Counted from the stretch's first letter, positions 42,118 to 50,852 are shown. The stretch: DNA of 64,000 bases from SELP01 sp035969385 (GCF_035969385.1 NZ_JAYKKJ010000004.1:341538-405537), one strand, 5' to 3'. Program-made: numbers and translations. The notes: generated by a model not told the origin, from the letters alone.

Positions 42118-43011
42118 ATGAACAAGACACCGGATATCCTTTGCATCGGGTCGGTCCTGTGGGACGTGATCGGGCGGTCGGCCTCGCATATGCGGGCCGG
42201 GTCCGACGTGCCGGGGCGGATCACCCGCCTGCCCGGTGGCGTTGCCATGAACATCGCCATGACACTGGTGCGCTTTGGACTGACCCCTGCCCTGCTGACC
42301 GCCATTGGTCGTGACCCGGCAGGCGATGAACTGCTGGCCGAGGCGGCGGATATGGGAATGATTACCGATCACGCCTACCGGTCTGATGACCTGCCCACCG
42401 ATATCTACATGGCGGTCGAGGGGGCAAACGGGCTGATCGCCGCCATTGCAGACGCTCATTCGCTTGAAGCGGCGGGCGACAAGATCTTGCGCCCCCTGGC
42501 CGACGGACTGCTTGGGTCGGCAGACGCACCCTGGGAGGGACCCGTCGCGCTGGATGGCAACCTGACGACGGAACTTCTGCGCGAGATCGCCCGCTCGCCC
42601 CTGTTTGCCCGATCCGACCTGCGGGTCGCCCCGGCCAGCCCGGGCAAGGCAGAACGGCTTCTGGCGCTGCGCGACCATGCGACCGCGACGCTTTATGTGA
42701 ACCTCGAAGAGGCCGGGATACTGTGCCAGCAGGACTTCGCGTCCTCGGCCGAGGCCGCGGCGGCCCTTGTCGCACGCGGCACCCACCGCGCCCTTGTCAC
42801 CGACGGCGGCAAATCGGCATCCGATGCCGTGGCCGGGTCGGTCATCACCCAAACCCCGCCCGCCGTTCTGGTGACCCGCGTCACCGGCGCGGGCGATACA
42901 TTCATGGCGGCCCATATCGCCGCCGAACGCGGTGGCGCCGACCGTGACGCGGCGCTGAACCGCGCCCTTCAGGCTGCGGCCACTTATGTCAGCGGAGAGA
43001 CCCCCCTATGA
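42118..43011 (+). CDS. psuK: PfkB-family kinase, probable pseudouridine kinase
   Basis: 297 residues. Ribokinase/PfkB fold: ILCIGSVLWDVIG start, GGVAMNIAMTLVRFG substrate motif, and the catalytic PfkB signature VTRVTGAGDTFMAAHIAA near the C-terminus (the Asp of GAGD is the base). The stop overlaps psuG by four bases, and this pairing identifies pseudouridine as likely substrate, phosphorylated to pseudouridine 5'-phosphate. Confidence 0.87.
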   Translation: MNKTPDILCIGSVLWDVIGRSASHMRAGSDVPGRITRLPGGVAMNIAMTLVRFGLTPALLTAIGRDPAGDELLAEAADMGMITDHAYRSDDLPTDIYMAVEGANGLIAAIADAHSLEAAGDKILRPLADGLLGSADAPWEGPVALDGNLTTELLREIARSPLFARSDLRVAPASPGKAERLLALRDHATATLYVNLEEAGILCQQDFASSAEAAAALVARGTHRALVTDGGKSASDAVAGSVITQTPPAVLVTRVTGAGDTFMAAHIAAERGGADRDAALNRALQAAATYVSGETPL

Positions 43012-43922
43012 CCTTCCCCATCGTCTATTCCCCCGAGGTTCAGGCCGCCCGCGATAGCGGCGCACCATTGGTGGCGCTGGAAAGCACGATCATCACCCAC
43101 GGAATGCCCTATCCGCAGAACGTGGAAACCGCCCGCAAGGTCGAGGCAGAGGTGCGCGTCCACGGGGCCGTGCCCGCCACCATGGCGGTGATGGACGGGG
43201 TGTTGCATGTCGGGCTGACCGATGCGCAGCTTGAGGCGCTGGGACAGGCGCAGAACGTGGCCAAGCTGAGCCGGGCCGATATCGCTGCCTGCATTGCGCG
43301 GGGCGGCACCGGCGCCACCACCGTGGCCGCGACCATGATTTGCGCCCGCATCGCCGGGATCGCGGTTTTCGCGACCGGCGGCATTGGCGGGGTGCACAAA
43401 GGGGCGGAAGAAACATTCGACATCTCCGCCGATCTTCAGGAACTGGCCCAGACCCCGGTGACCGTCGTGGCGGCCGGGGCCAAGGCGATCCTTGACTTGC
43501 CCAAGACCTTCGAGGTGCTGGAAACCCTTGGCGTGCCGGTAATCGCCTTTGGGCAGGACGAGGTCCCCGCCTTCTGGAGCCGCGCATCGGGCATCCCCGC
43601 GCCGTTGCGGATGGACAGCGCCGAAGAGATCGCCCGCGCCCACGCGCTGCGTGGCGACATGGGCATTCCCGGCGGGCAACTTGTGGCCAACCCGATCCCG
43701 TCAGAGGCCGAGATTGCCGCCGAAACGCTGGCCCCGGTGATCGCGCAGGCGCTGGCCGAGGCCGAGGCGCAGGGCATCGCCGCAAAGGCGGTGACCCCCT
43801 TCCTGCTGCAACGGATCTTTGAACTGACCGAGGGCCGCAGCCTGGCGGCAAACATCGCGCTGGTGCTGAACAATGCGCGGTTGGCCGCCGGGATCGCGGT
43901 GGCCCTTGCCGGAAAGCCGTAG
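43008..43922 (+). CDS. psuG: Pseudouridine-5'-phosphate glycosidase
   Basis: 304 residues. Family motifs: VALESTIITHGMPYPQN near the start, ATMAVMDGVLHVGL, GGTGATTVAATMICA, FATGGIGGVHKGAEETFDISADL, and the VCAGAKAILD-type segment VVAAGAKAILDLPKTFEVLETLGVPV. Catalytic K and metal Asp lie in these blocks. It cleaves the C-glycosidic bond to uracil and ribose 5-phosphate, completing pseudouridine breakdown with PsuK. Coupled to psuK by ATGA. Confidence 0.95.
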   Translation: MTFPIVYSPEVQAARDSGAPLVALESTIITHGMPYPQNVETARKVEAEVRVHGAVPATMAVMDGVLHVGLTDAQLEALGQAQNVAKLSRADIAACIARGGTGATTVAATMICARIAGIAVFATGGIGGVHKGAEETFDISADLQELAQTPVTVVAAGAKAILDLPKTFEVLETLGVPVIAFGQDEVPAFWSRASGIPAPLRMDSAEEIARAHALRGDMGIPGGQLVANPIPSEAEIAAETLAPVIAQALAEAEAQGIAAKAVTPFLLQRIFELTEGRSLAANIALVLNNARLAAGIAVALAGKP

Positions 43923-43986
43923 GTCATTGTCTGTTGCGGCGCGCATCCCTAGATAAGGGACAGGAAATTTCAGGGCGGCCCGGAAC

Positions 43987-44733
43987 GTGACAACACCCGA
44001 ACAGGAACAGGACCATCCCCGGCGGCGGCACGGGGTATTGACGGGCCTGCGCAACAATTTCATCGCCGGGCTTGTGGTGGTTGCCCCGATCGGTCTGACG
44101 GTCTGGCTGATCTCGACCGTTGTCGGCTGGATCGACGGATGGGTCTGGCCCTTCATCCCGCAGGCCTATCACCCCGAGGAATTGCTGAATTCCTGGCTCG
44201 GCCGGACTGACGGCAACAAGATCGAGGTGAATATTCGCGGGATTGGCGTTGTCCTGTTCCTGATCTTCACCATCGTCGTCGGCTGGATCGCCAAGGGGCT
44301 GATCGGACGGTCTTTCCTGCGCTGGGGCGAAAGCCTTGTCGGGCGGATGCCCATCGTGCGGACCATCTACAACGGTGCGAAGCAGATCGCCGAAACGGTG
44401 TTTGCCCAGTCAGAAACCTCTTTCGACAAGGCCTGTCTGGTGGAATATCCGCGCAAGGGGATATGGGCCGTGGCCTTCATCTCGACCAAGGCCAAGGGCG
44501 AAGTGGCCGCGAAATTGCCGCCCGACGGCGACATCATGACCGTCTTCCTGCCGACCACGCCGAACCCCACCTCTGGCTTTCTTCTGTTCCTGCCGCGCGA
44601 GGATGTGATCCTTCTGGATATGACTGTAGAGGACGCGGCGAAACTGGTGATCTCGGCGGGGCTTGTCTATCCGGGCAGCAAGGACGAGGCCAAGAAACGG
44701 GCCGAAGCCGCCGCGCGCGGGCCGCGCGGTTAG
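43987..44733 (+). CDS. DUF502 membrane protein
   Basis: 248 residues. Two N-terminal membrane segments (FIAGLVVVAPIGLTVWLIS and GIGVVLFLIFTIVVGWIAKGL) with the family motifs NNFIAGL, PIVRTIYNGAKQIAETV, VEYPRKGIWAVAFIS and FLPTTPNPTSGFLLFLPREDVILLDMTVEDAAKLVISAG. Function unknown. Start is a GTG at 43987. The C-terminus is a basic Ala-rich tail. Confidence 0.9.
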   Translation: MTTPEQEQDHPRRRHGVLTGLRNNFIAGLVVVAPIGLTVWLISTVVGWIDGWVWPFIPQAYHPEELLNSWLGRTDGNKIEVNIRGIGVVLFLIFTIVVGWIAKGLIGRSFLRWGESLVGRMPIVRTIYNGAKQIAETVFAQSETSFDKACLVEYPRKGIWAVAFISTKAKGEVAAKLPPDGDIMTVFLPTTPNPTSGFLLFLPREDVILLDMTVEDAAKLVISAGLVYPGSKDEAKKRAEAAARGPRG

Positions 44734-44801
44734 GGATTTGCCAGCGGCCCGGCTCGAGGCTAGGCTTTGGGTATTGTAACTTTCCGATTCTGGGGATTCA
44801 G

Positions 44802-45011
44802 ATGAAAAAACTCCTTCTTTCCGCCGGCGCTCTTGTCGCCTCTGCCTCCGCTGCCCTTGCCGGTGGCATGGCGCCCGCAATCGTCGAAATGCCGGTTGAA
44901 GACATCGAAGTGGTTGCTGAAAGCTCCTCTTCGGCTGGCCTGATCATTCCGCTGATCCTGATCGCGCTGATTGCCGCCGCCATGAGCAGCTCGGAGAGCA
45001 CCGGCAACTAA
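44802..45011 (+). CDS. Small secreted or membrane-inserted protein (69 aa)
   Basis: 69 residues: MKKLLLSAGALVASASAALA is a signal peptide with cleavage before GGMAP, followed by a short acidic stretch (MPVEDIEVVAESSSS), one hydrophobic segment (AGLIIPLILIALIAAAM) and a Ser-rich end. A strong terminator lies 28 bases downstream, so it is its own transcription unit or the end of the DUF502 one. Similar small proteins seem common in Rhodobacteraceae; function unknown. Confidence 0.78.
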   Translation: MKKLLLSAGALVASASAALAGGMAPAIVEMPVEDIEVVAESSSSAGLIIPLILIALIAAAMSSSESTGN

Positions 45012-45038
45012 ATCCGGCAACAGGCCAGATTGATAGAG

Positions 45039-45062
45039 ACCCCGGCTTCGGCCGGGGTTTTT
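45039..45062 (+). terminator. Intrinsic terminator after the 69-aa gene
   Basis: An 8-bp stem (45039-45046 ACCCCGGC with 45051-45058), UUCG tetraloop and five T (45058-45062). Confidence 0.9.
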
Positions 45063-45137
45063 CGTTTGGGCAGATTCGGAGAATTGGTGTGTTGGAAACG
45101 CAGCCAAGGGTGCCAGCCGGATGCCCAAGCCCCGAAG

Positions 45138-45212
45138 AAAAAAACGCCGGCACAAGGCCGGCGTTAAGTCATTGAGGCAGGTTTCATACAGGCAAGAAAC
45201 CTATCGAGCAGT
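45138..45212 (-). ncRNA. Candidate small RNA, about 75 nt
   Basis: Read on the minus strand. A promoter (45219-45247) predicts a start near 45212. The transcript would carry a 5' hairpin, AGGTTTC paired with GAAACCT (plus-strand 45179-45185 and 45196-45202; 7 bp, 10-nt loop TTGCCTGTAT), then a 3' hairpin of 9 bp (45143-45151 with 45157-45165, loop of 5) that runs into seven U. This is the layout of an Hfq-type or structured bacterial sRNA. No ORF is evident, no minus-strand gene lies close upstream, and the next gene on that side is on the plus strand. I do not recognise the RNA family. Confidence 0.6.
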
Positions 45213-45218
45213 GACCCC

Positions 45219-45247
45219 TTTATAAGCAATCCTGCGCTGGGGTCCAA
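45219..45247 (-). promoter_or_regulatory. Promoter of the candidate small RNA
   Basis: On the minus strand TTGGAC (45242-45247) and TATAAA (45219-45224) are separated by exactly 17 bases, close to the sigma-70 consensus. It sits within a short AT-richer patch. Confidence 0.6.
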
Positions 45248-45327
45248 GCTAAAAGTTTGAAAACATTCGGAGGGCCGCGTAGGCTCTGACCCCAACGGGC
45301 ATTGAGAGCAGAGGGATTGTTGCCAAA

Positions 45328-47145
45328 ATGAGATCAGAGTTTTTCACGACTCACCTGCGGGCCGCCGTGATCGTCGGGCTTTCGGTTTTCGGCGCCAGCA
45401 GTATGGCCGAGCCCCAACATGGCATAGCTATGTATGGCGACCCCGCTCTCCCACCTGATTTTGTGGCCCTGCCCTATGCAAACCCGGATGCGCCTATCGG
45501 CGGTCGGATGGTCGAGGCCAACGTCGGCAACTTCGACAGTCTCAATCCCTTCATCCAGAAAGGGAATGTTCCGTGGCAGCTGCGCTTCGTCTATGGCGAA
45601 ACGCTGATGGGTCGCAGCATCGACGAGCCGTTCTCGCTTTACGGGATTCTGGCCGAATCGATTGAGACGGGGCCGAATCGGGAATGGGTGGAATTCACCC
45701 TGCGGCCCGAGGCGCGGTTTTCGGACGGCAGCCCGGTGACGGTCGAGGATGTGATCTGGAGTTTCGAGATTCTGGGCACCGCAGGCCACGGCCGCTATCG
45801 CGGATTCTGGGCAAAGGTCGATAGTCTTGAACAGGTCGGCGACCGGACCATCCGCTTCACCTTCAACGAGGAAAACGCCGAGCTGGCGCTTCTGGCGGGG
45901 ATGCGTCCGATCCTGCAGAAGGCGCAGTTCGACGGTGTCGATTTCGCCGAGGAAGGCGACAAGATCGTCCCGATCACCTCGTCCCCCTACATCATCGACG
46001 ACTATGAATTTGGCCGCTTCGTGTCGTTCCGGCGGAACCCGGATTACTGGGGCTGGGGCGTCGTGCCGTTTCGGGCCGGCACGTTCAATCTGGATGAATA
46101 CCGGATCGAGTTTTTCGGGGACGAAACCGCGGCTTTCGAGGCGATCAAGACCGGGCTGGTCAACACGACCCGGGAATTCAACGCTGCCCGCTGGGAAAGC
46201 CAGTATGATTTCGCCGCCGTTCAGGATGGCCGGTTCGTGAAAGAAGAGCTGGCCCACCAGCGCCCCTCGGGCATGACCGGCTTTGTCATGAACACTCGTC
46301 GCACGCAATTTCAGGACTGGCGCGTGCGCGAGGCGCTTCTGACCGCCTTCAACTTTGAATTCGCGAACGAGGCGATGACCGGATCGCAGCAACAGCGGAT
46401 CACCTCCTATTGGTCGAACAGCCCGCTTGGCATGGGACACGGCCCGGCAGAGGGCCGGGTGCGCGACATGTTGATGCTCTATCAGGATGATCTGCTGCCC
46501 GGCGCGCTCGAGGGCTACAACCTTCCGCAAAGCGACGGGTCCGAACGCAACCGCGCCGGGACCGCCCGCGCGATGGAACTGTTCGAGGAGGCGGGCTATA
46601 CCATTCAGGACGGCGTGATGGCGGATGCCAATGGCACCCCCTTTACCTTTGACATCCTGATCCAGTCCGGGGCATCGGAAACGTCGACCATCGCGGATAT
46701 CTATGTCGAAAGCCTGAAACGGATCGGGGTTTCCGCCAATGTGACCCAGATTGACAGCGCCCAGTTCACTGAGCGGACCCGGGCCTATGACTTTGACATG
46801 ACCTACTACCGGGTCGGCGTGTCGCTGTCCCCCGGCAACGAGCAATATCTCTACTTCGGGGCCGACCAAGTGGACACTGGCGGGCGCAACCTGATGGGCG
46901 TGTCGTCGCCCGCGGTGGACGGTCTGATCGGCGAGATGTTGACCGCCGAAAGCCAGGAAGACTTCCGCGCCGCGATCAAGGCGCTGGACCGGACCTTGAT
47001 GAGCGGGCGCTACGTGATCCCCTTCTACCAGTGGAACATCACGCGGATCGCCCATGACGCAAACCTGCACCATCCCGACTACATCCCCGTTCTGGGCGAT
47101 TGGCCGGGCTGGCAACCTGATGTGTGGTGGTATGAAGAAAACTAG
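45328..47145 (+). CDS. YejA-like extracellular solute-binding protein (peptide/oligopeptide type)
   Basis: 605 residues, SBP_bac_5 family. N-terminal signal peptide with hydrophobic run AAVIVGLSVFGASSMA, mature start near EPQHGIAMYGDPALPPDF, the YejA-type opening. Further blocks: GNFDSLNPFIQKG, YGETLMGRSIDEPFSLYGILAES, FTLRPEARFSDGSPVTVEDV, GFVMNTRRTQFQDWRVREAL. Homologues feed microcin-C or peptide ABC transporters with yejBEF; none of the permease or ATPase genes is next to it, so it is an orphan here. The entericidin-like gene overlaps its 3' end by 14 bases. Confidence 0.87.
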   Translation: MRSEFFTTHLRAAVIVGLSVFGASSMAEPQHGIAMYGDPALPPDFVALPYANPDAPIGGRMVEANVGNFDSLNPFIQKGNVPWQLRFVYGETLMGRSIDEPFSLYGILAESIETGPNREWVEFTLRPEARFSDGSPVTVEDVIWSFEILGTAGHGRYRGFWAKVDSLEQVGDRTIRFTFNEENAELALLAGMRPILQKAQFDGVDFAEEGDKIVPITSSPYIIDDYEFGRFVSFRRNPDYWGWGVVPFRAGTFNLDEYRIEFFGDETAAFEAIKTGLVNTTREFNAARWESQYDFAAVQDGRFVKEELAHQRPSGMTGFVMNTRRTQFQDWRVREALLTAFNFEFANEAMTGSQQQRITSYWSNSPLGMGHGPAEGRVRDMLMLYQDDLLPGALEGYNLPQSDGSERNRAGTARAMELFEEAGYTIQDGVMADANGTPFTFDILIQSGASETSTIADIYVESLKRIGVSANVTQIDSAQFTERTRAYDFDMTYYRVGVSLSPGNEQYLYFGADQVDTGGRNLMGVSSPAVDGLIGEMLTAESQEDFRAAIKALDRTLMSGRYVIPFYQWNITRIAHDANLHHPDYIPVLGDWPGWQPDVWWYEEN

Positions 47146-47254
47146 GCTTCTTCTGGTGCTGGCAGCCGTCGGTCTGCTGGCCGGGTGCAACACGGTCGCG
47201 GGCGTGGGCGAGGATGTCTCGGCCGGTGCGCGCACCGTACAGGGCTGGCTCTGA
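47132..47254 (+). CDS. Entericidin A/B-type small lipoprotein
   Basis: 40 residues: MKKTRLLLVLAAVGLLAGC, a perfect lipobox (LLAGC), then NTVAGVGEDVSAGARTVQGWL, the entericidin motif pattern NT..G.G.D. Entericidins are envelope lipoproteins of unclear role, in E. coli described as an antidote/toxin-like pair. The ATG lies 14 bases inside the end of the preceding gene in another frame. Confidence 0.85.
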   Translation: MKKTRLLLVLAAVGLLAGCNTVAGVGEDVSAGARTVQGWL

Positions 47255-47324
47255 CCGTCATACAGGCGTTACAGAACGGTCATAAACGGGGCGGCAAATC
47301 AGGCCGCCCCGAAACGGAGTCCCT

Positions 47325-47798
47325 ATGAATATCCTTGTCCTTTGCACTGGCAATTCCGCCCGGTCGATCCTTCTGGAATCCATCCTGAACCGCTTTGGCG
47401 AAGGCCGCGTGACCGCCTGGTCGGCGGGGTCGAAACCGGCGGGACAGGTGCATCCGCAGTCCCTGCGCCTGTTGCAGGCCAAAGGATTCGACACCAGCGC
47501 GGCCCGGTCCAAAAGCTGGGACGAATTCGAAGGGCCGCAGGCCCCGGTCATGGACGCGGTGATCACCGTTTGTGGATCGGCCGCAGCGGAACCCTGCCCG
47601 ATCTGGCCCGGTGCCCCGGTCCGGGCGCATTGGGGCGTCGAAGATCCGGCCGCCGCGGCGGAGGCTGATTGGGATGAGGCGTTCGAAACCGCCTACGCGC
47701 AGCTCAAACGCCGGGCTGACGCCTTTCTGGCCCTTGATTTCGAGGCGCTGGATGCGGACAAGCTGCGGGATCGGATGAACCTGATCGGACAGGACTGA
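47325..47798 (+). CDS. arsC: Arsenate reductase, low-molecular-weight phosphatase type
   Basis: 157 residues. N-terminal catalytic loop VLCTGNSARSILLESIL gives C7-T-G-N-S-A-R, the P-loop of thioredoxin-coupled ArsC and LMW phosphotyrosine phosphatases; the CGSAAAEPCPIWPGAP segment holds the two further cysteines (in CGS and PCP) used in the reduction relay, as in ArsC. It reduces arsenate to arsenite. The aquaglyceroporin gene follows after 3 bases. Confidence 0.88.
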   Translation: MNILVLCTGNSARSILLESILNRFGEGRVTAWSAGSKPAGQVHPQSLRLLQAKGFDTSAARSKSWDEFEGPQAPVMDAVITVCGSAAAEPCPIWPGAPVRAHWGVEDPAAAAEADWDEAFETAYAQLKRRADAFLALDFEALDADKLRDRMNLIGQD

Positions 47799-47801
47799 CC
47801 C

Positions 47802-48443
47802 ATGCAAAAACTTGCCGCCGAATTTATCGGCACCGCCTTTCTACTGATCGGCGTTGTCGGTTCCGGCATCATGGCCGAGGCCCTTTCGGGCGGAAACACC
47901 GGGCTTGCGCTGCTGGCCAATGCGATTGCGACCGGCACGATGCTTTATGCCATCATCACCACGCTTGGGCCGGTGTCGGGGGCGCATTTCAACCCTGCGG
48001 TCACCGCCTATTTCGCGCTTCGGGGCGATCTGCCCTGGCGCGACGTCCTGCCCTATATGGCCGCACAGGTTGCCGGGGGCATCCTTGGGGTCTGGCTGTC
48101 GCACCTGATGTTCGACCTGCCGATCCTGCAAACCTCCACCACGGCGCGGACCGGCCTGAACCTCTGGTCTTCCGAGGCGATTGCCACCTTTGGCCTCTTG
48201 TTCGTGATCGTGGGCGGGCTGCGGTCCCGGGCCGAGGCTGTGCCGACGCTGGTCGCCCTATACATCACCGGGGCCTATTGGTTCACCTCGTCCACCAGTT
48301 TTGCCAATCCTGCGGTGACCATCGCGCGCGGCCTGTCTGACACCTTTGCCGGGATCGCCCCGGCGCATGTGCCGATGTTCATCGTGATGCAGTTTGTCGG
48401 CGTCGGGATTGGCCTTTTGATCCTGCCAAGGCTGTTTCGCTAG
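47802..48443 (+). CDS. Aquaglyceroporin of MIP family, AqpS-like
   Basis: 213 residues with six membrane segments and two NPA boxes, HFNPAVT (about residues 63-69) and FANPAVT (about 165-171). The pairing with arsC 3 bases upstream recalls Sinorhizobium meliloti, where AqpS lets arsenite formed by ArsC leave the cell. No arsR or arsenite pump gene adjoins. Converges on the XRE-cupin gene. Confidence 0.88.
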   Translation: MQKLAAEFIGTAFLLIGVVGSGIMAEALSGGNTGLALLANAIATGTMLYAIITTLGPVSGAHFNPAVTAYFALRGDLPWRDVLPYMAAQVAGGILGVWLSHLMFDLPILQTSTTARTGLNLWSSEAIATFGLLFVIVGGLRSRAEAVPTLVALYITGAYWFTSSTSFANPAVTIARGLSDTFAGIAPAHVPMFIVMQFVGVGIGLLILPRLFR

Positions 48444-48658
48444 CGCGTCTCGCGGCGTGGAAAGGCAGGATGGATGCGAAGTTCCCCTGCCCCCGCCGGA
48501 GCGACCTAAGCGGGAACCGGGTGGACATCGACACTCACGAACGATGCCCGGAAAAGTTCTGGTCCTGAAAACGGCTTTGTCCGCACCCATCCTAGGAAAA
48601 AGTTAACGGATTGGGCGGGCGCGTTCTGTGCGATTTGTCACATTCCCGCAGGAATGGA

Positions 48659-49282
48659 TCAGGCCAGCGAGGTGACCCAAAGGATCGTCGCATCCTCGGC
48701 GCTGGTCGAGATCACGTTGTGCCCCATCGACCCGTCGTAATAGGCGCTGTCGCCGCGCTTCATTTCGACCGGTTCATAGAATTCCGTGTACAGGCGCACC
48801 GTGCCGGTGAGGACATAGAGGAATTCTTCGCCGTCATGGCGCACCCAGCCGTCGAAATCGTCCATCGACCGGGCCCGGATGCGGGCGCGATAGGGCAGCA
48901 TCTGTTTGCGGGTCAGCTGGTCGGCCAAAAGCTCGTGTTCATAGGTGGTGGTGATATGGACCGCGCCTTCGCCCGACCGGTTCACCGTCATCCGGCCATT
49001 TACTTGCCCCTTCGACGGGGGCGTGAACAGCTGCGGCACGGAAATGCCCAGACCCACGGCCAGCTTTTTCAGCGCCTCATAGGTTGGCGACATCTGGCCG
49101 TTCTCGATCTTGGACAGGGTGGACCGGGCCAGCCCCGCCTGTTTCGCGGCCTGTTCCAGTGTCCAGTCCCGCTCTTTCCGCAATTCTCGCACCCGCACGC
49201 CAAGGTCCAGCGGCTGCGCGGCTTCGGTCCCGCCGTTTTCACGGGCAATGCGGATAAGAGATTTCGGATCGACCTGTGCCAT
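48659..49282 (-). CDS. XRE-family HTH regulator with C-terminal cupin domain
   Basis: 207 residues: HTH_3 domain at about 29-85 (VRELRKERDWTLEQAAKQAGLARSTLSKIENGQMSPTYEALKKLA) and a cupin_2 domain at about 130-200 (HDGEEFLYVLTGTVRLYTE...GDSAYYDGSMGHNVIS). Members such as PuuR sense small ligands and repress a neighbouring catabolic operon. Only 64 bases separate its start from the acyl-CoA ligase gene, so it is the likely regulator of that operon. Confidence 0.9.
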   Translation of the reverse strand: MAQVDPKSLIRIARENGGTEAAQPLDLGVRVRELRKERDWTLEQAAKQAGLARSTLSKIENGQMSPTYEALKKLAVGLGISVPQLFTPPSKGQVNGRMTVNRSGEGAVHITTTYEHELLADQLTRKQMLPYRARIRARSMDDFDGWVRHDGEEFLYVLTGTVRLYTEFYEPVEMKRGDSAYYDGSMGHNVISTSAEDATILWVTSLA

Positions 49283-49346
49283 GCGCCCCTATAGCGCCTT
49301 GATCACTGCGCTTGCAACTGCTTCGCCGCTTGACTAGGCCAGTGCC

Positions 49347-50852
49347 ATGACGATGTTTCCGCCCCCGCCCGACAGCTTCAATATGGCCGCCCATGTGCTG
49401 CGCCACGCAGCTGACCGGCCCGACAAGATTGCCCTTGCGGTGCTTGGCCCGGCGCGCGCCGAACGGTGGAGCTATGCCCGGCTGGAAGCCGCCGTGCGCG
49501 GCACCGCGACGGGCCTGCTACGGGCCGGGCTGGAACCGGGCGACCGGCTGTTGATGCGGTTGGGCAATACGCCGGATTTCCCGGTCACCTACCTCGGCGC
49601 GATTGCTGCCGGGATCGTGCCGGTTCCGACCTCGGCCCAGTTGACGGGGCCGGAAGCAACGAAGATCGCCCATGAGATCGCGCCGAAGGCCGTTGCTGCC
49701 GCCGAGGGCGTTGCCTTGCCGGATCACCCTGCCCCGGTGCTGACCACGGCGGACCTGCGAGCATTCCACGACCTACCTGCGGCCCCCTACAACATGGGCG
49801 ATCCGCATCGCCCAGCCTATATCATCTATACCTCTGGGACCTCGGGTCAGCCCCGCGCCGTTGTCCACGCGCACCGCGCGGTCTGGGCGCGGCAGATGAT
49901 GTGGGACGGCTGGTACGGGCTGCGCGATACCGACAGGCTGCTACACGCGGGGGCCTTCAACTGGACCTATACGTTGGGAACCGGGCTGATGGACCCCTGG
50001 GCCATCGGGGCCACAGCCCTGATCCCCGCCCCGGGGACCGAGGCGCGCGCCCTGCCCCTGCTTCTGAAACGGCATGACGCGACGATTTTCGCCGCCGCCC
50101 CCGGCGTCTATCGCCAGCTGTTGCGGGGCGACATTCCCGCCATGCCGCGCCTGCGCCACGGGCTGTCGGCGGGCGAAAAACTGCCCGAGGAAACCCGCGC
50201 CCGCTGGCAGGCGGCGACCGGGACCGAGGTGCACGAGGCCTATGGCATGTCGGAATGCTCGACCTTCATCTCGGGCAGCCCCGACCACCCGGCGCCCGCC
50301 GGAACGCTGGGCCGGATTCAGCCGGGCCGCCACGTCTGCCTATGGGCCGATGGGTCCGCCGCCGCCCCCGGCACCCCGGGTGTCATCGCGGTGCACCGGG
50401 ACGATCCGGGACTGATGCTGGGATACCTTGACCGGCCCGAGGAAACCGCCGCCCGTTTCGAGGGCGATTGGTTCCTGACCGGCGATCTTGGACAGGAAGG
50501 CCCAGACGGCGCGATTGCCTATCTGGGCCGCAACGACGACATGATGAACGCGGGCGGCTACCGCGTGTCCCCGGTCGAGGTGGAAGAGGCCCTGTGCCAG
50601 CACCCCGGAGTTGACGAGGCCGCCGCTTGCGAGGTCCGCGTCAAGTCCGATACCAGCGTCATCGCCGCCTTCTACACCGGACCCGATGCCCTGTCTGAAG
50701 AGGTGCTGGCCAAATTTGCCGCCGAAAGGTTGGCCCGCTACAAATGCCCGCGCCTGTTCGTGCGGGTCGATGCCCTGCCGCGCGGGGCGAACAACAAACT
50801 TCTGCGCAAGGCGCTGAAAACCGACTGGGAGACCCGCAATGGTCAAGCTTGA
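49347..50852 (+). CDS. AMP-dependent acyl/benzoate-CoA ligase family protein
   Basis: 501 residues, class I adenylate-forming fold. ATP-loop YIIYTSGTSGQPRAVVHAHRA, YGMSECSTF motif, DWFLTGDLGQEG hinge and YLGRNDDMMNAGGYRVSPVEVE are present; the catalytic Lys lies near the C-terminus in RGANNKLLRKAL. The arrangement resembles benzoate- or medium-chain acyl-CoA ligases; substrate not known. First gene of a run in which each next gene overlaps: DsbA-like, potassium channel, YdjM-like and MFS. Confidence 0.87.
   Translation: MTMFPPPPDSFNMAAHVLRHAADRPDKIALAVLGPARAERWSYARLEAAVRGTATGLLRAGLEPGDRLLMRLGNTPDFPVTYLGAIAAGIVPVPTSAQLTGPEATKIAHEIAPKAVAAAEGVALPDHPAPVLTTADLRAFHDLPAAPYNMGDPHRPAYIIYTSGTSGQPRAVVHAHRAVWARQMMWDGWYGLRDTDRLLHAGAFNWTYTLGTGLMDPWAIGATALIPAPGTEARALPLLLKRHDATIFAAAPGVYRQLLRGDIPAMPRLRHGLSAGEKLPEETRARWQAATGTEVHEAYGMSECSTFISGSPDHPAPAGTLGRIQPGRHVCLWADGSAAAPGTPGVIAVHRDDPGLMLGYLDRPEETAARFEGDWFLTGDLGQEGPDGAIAYLGRNDDMMNAGGYRVSPVEVEEALCQHPGVDEAAACEVRVKSDTSVIAAFYTGPDALSEEVLAKFAAERLARYKCPRLFVRVDALPRGANNKLLRKALKTDWETRNGQA

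Noticed and set aside
45334..47235. 633-codon minus-strand open frame opposite the YejA-like gene
   Set aside because: No recognisable protein pattern and explained by codon bias of the real gene on the other strand.
48444..48658. A gene in the gap between the aquaporin and XRE genes
   Set aside because: Frames are short with atypical composition and no motif; the gap is a convergent intergenic space with no clear terminator.
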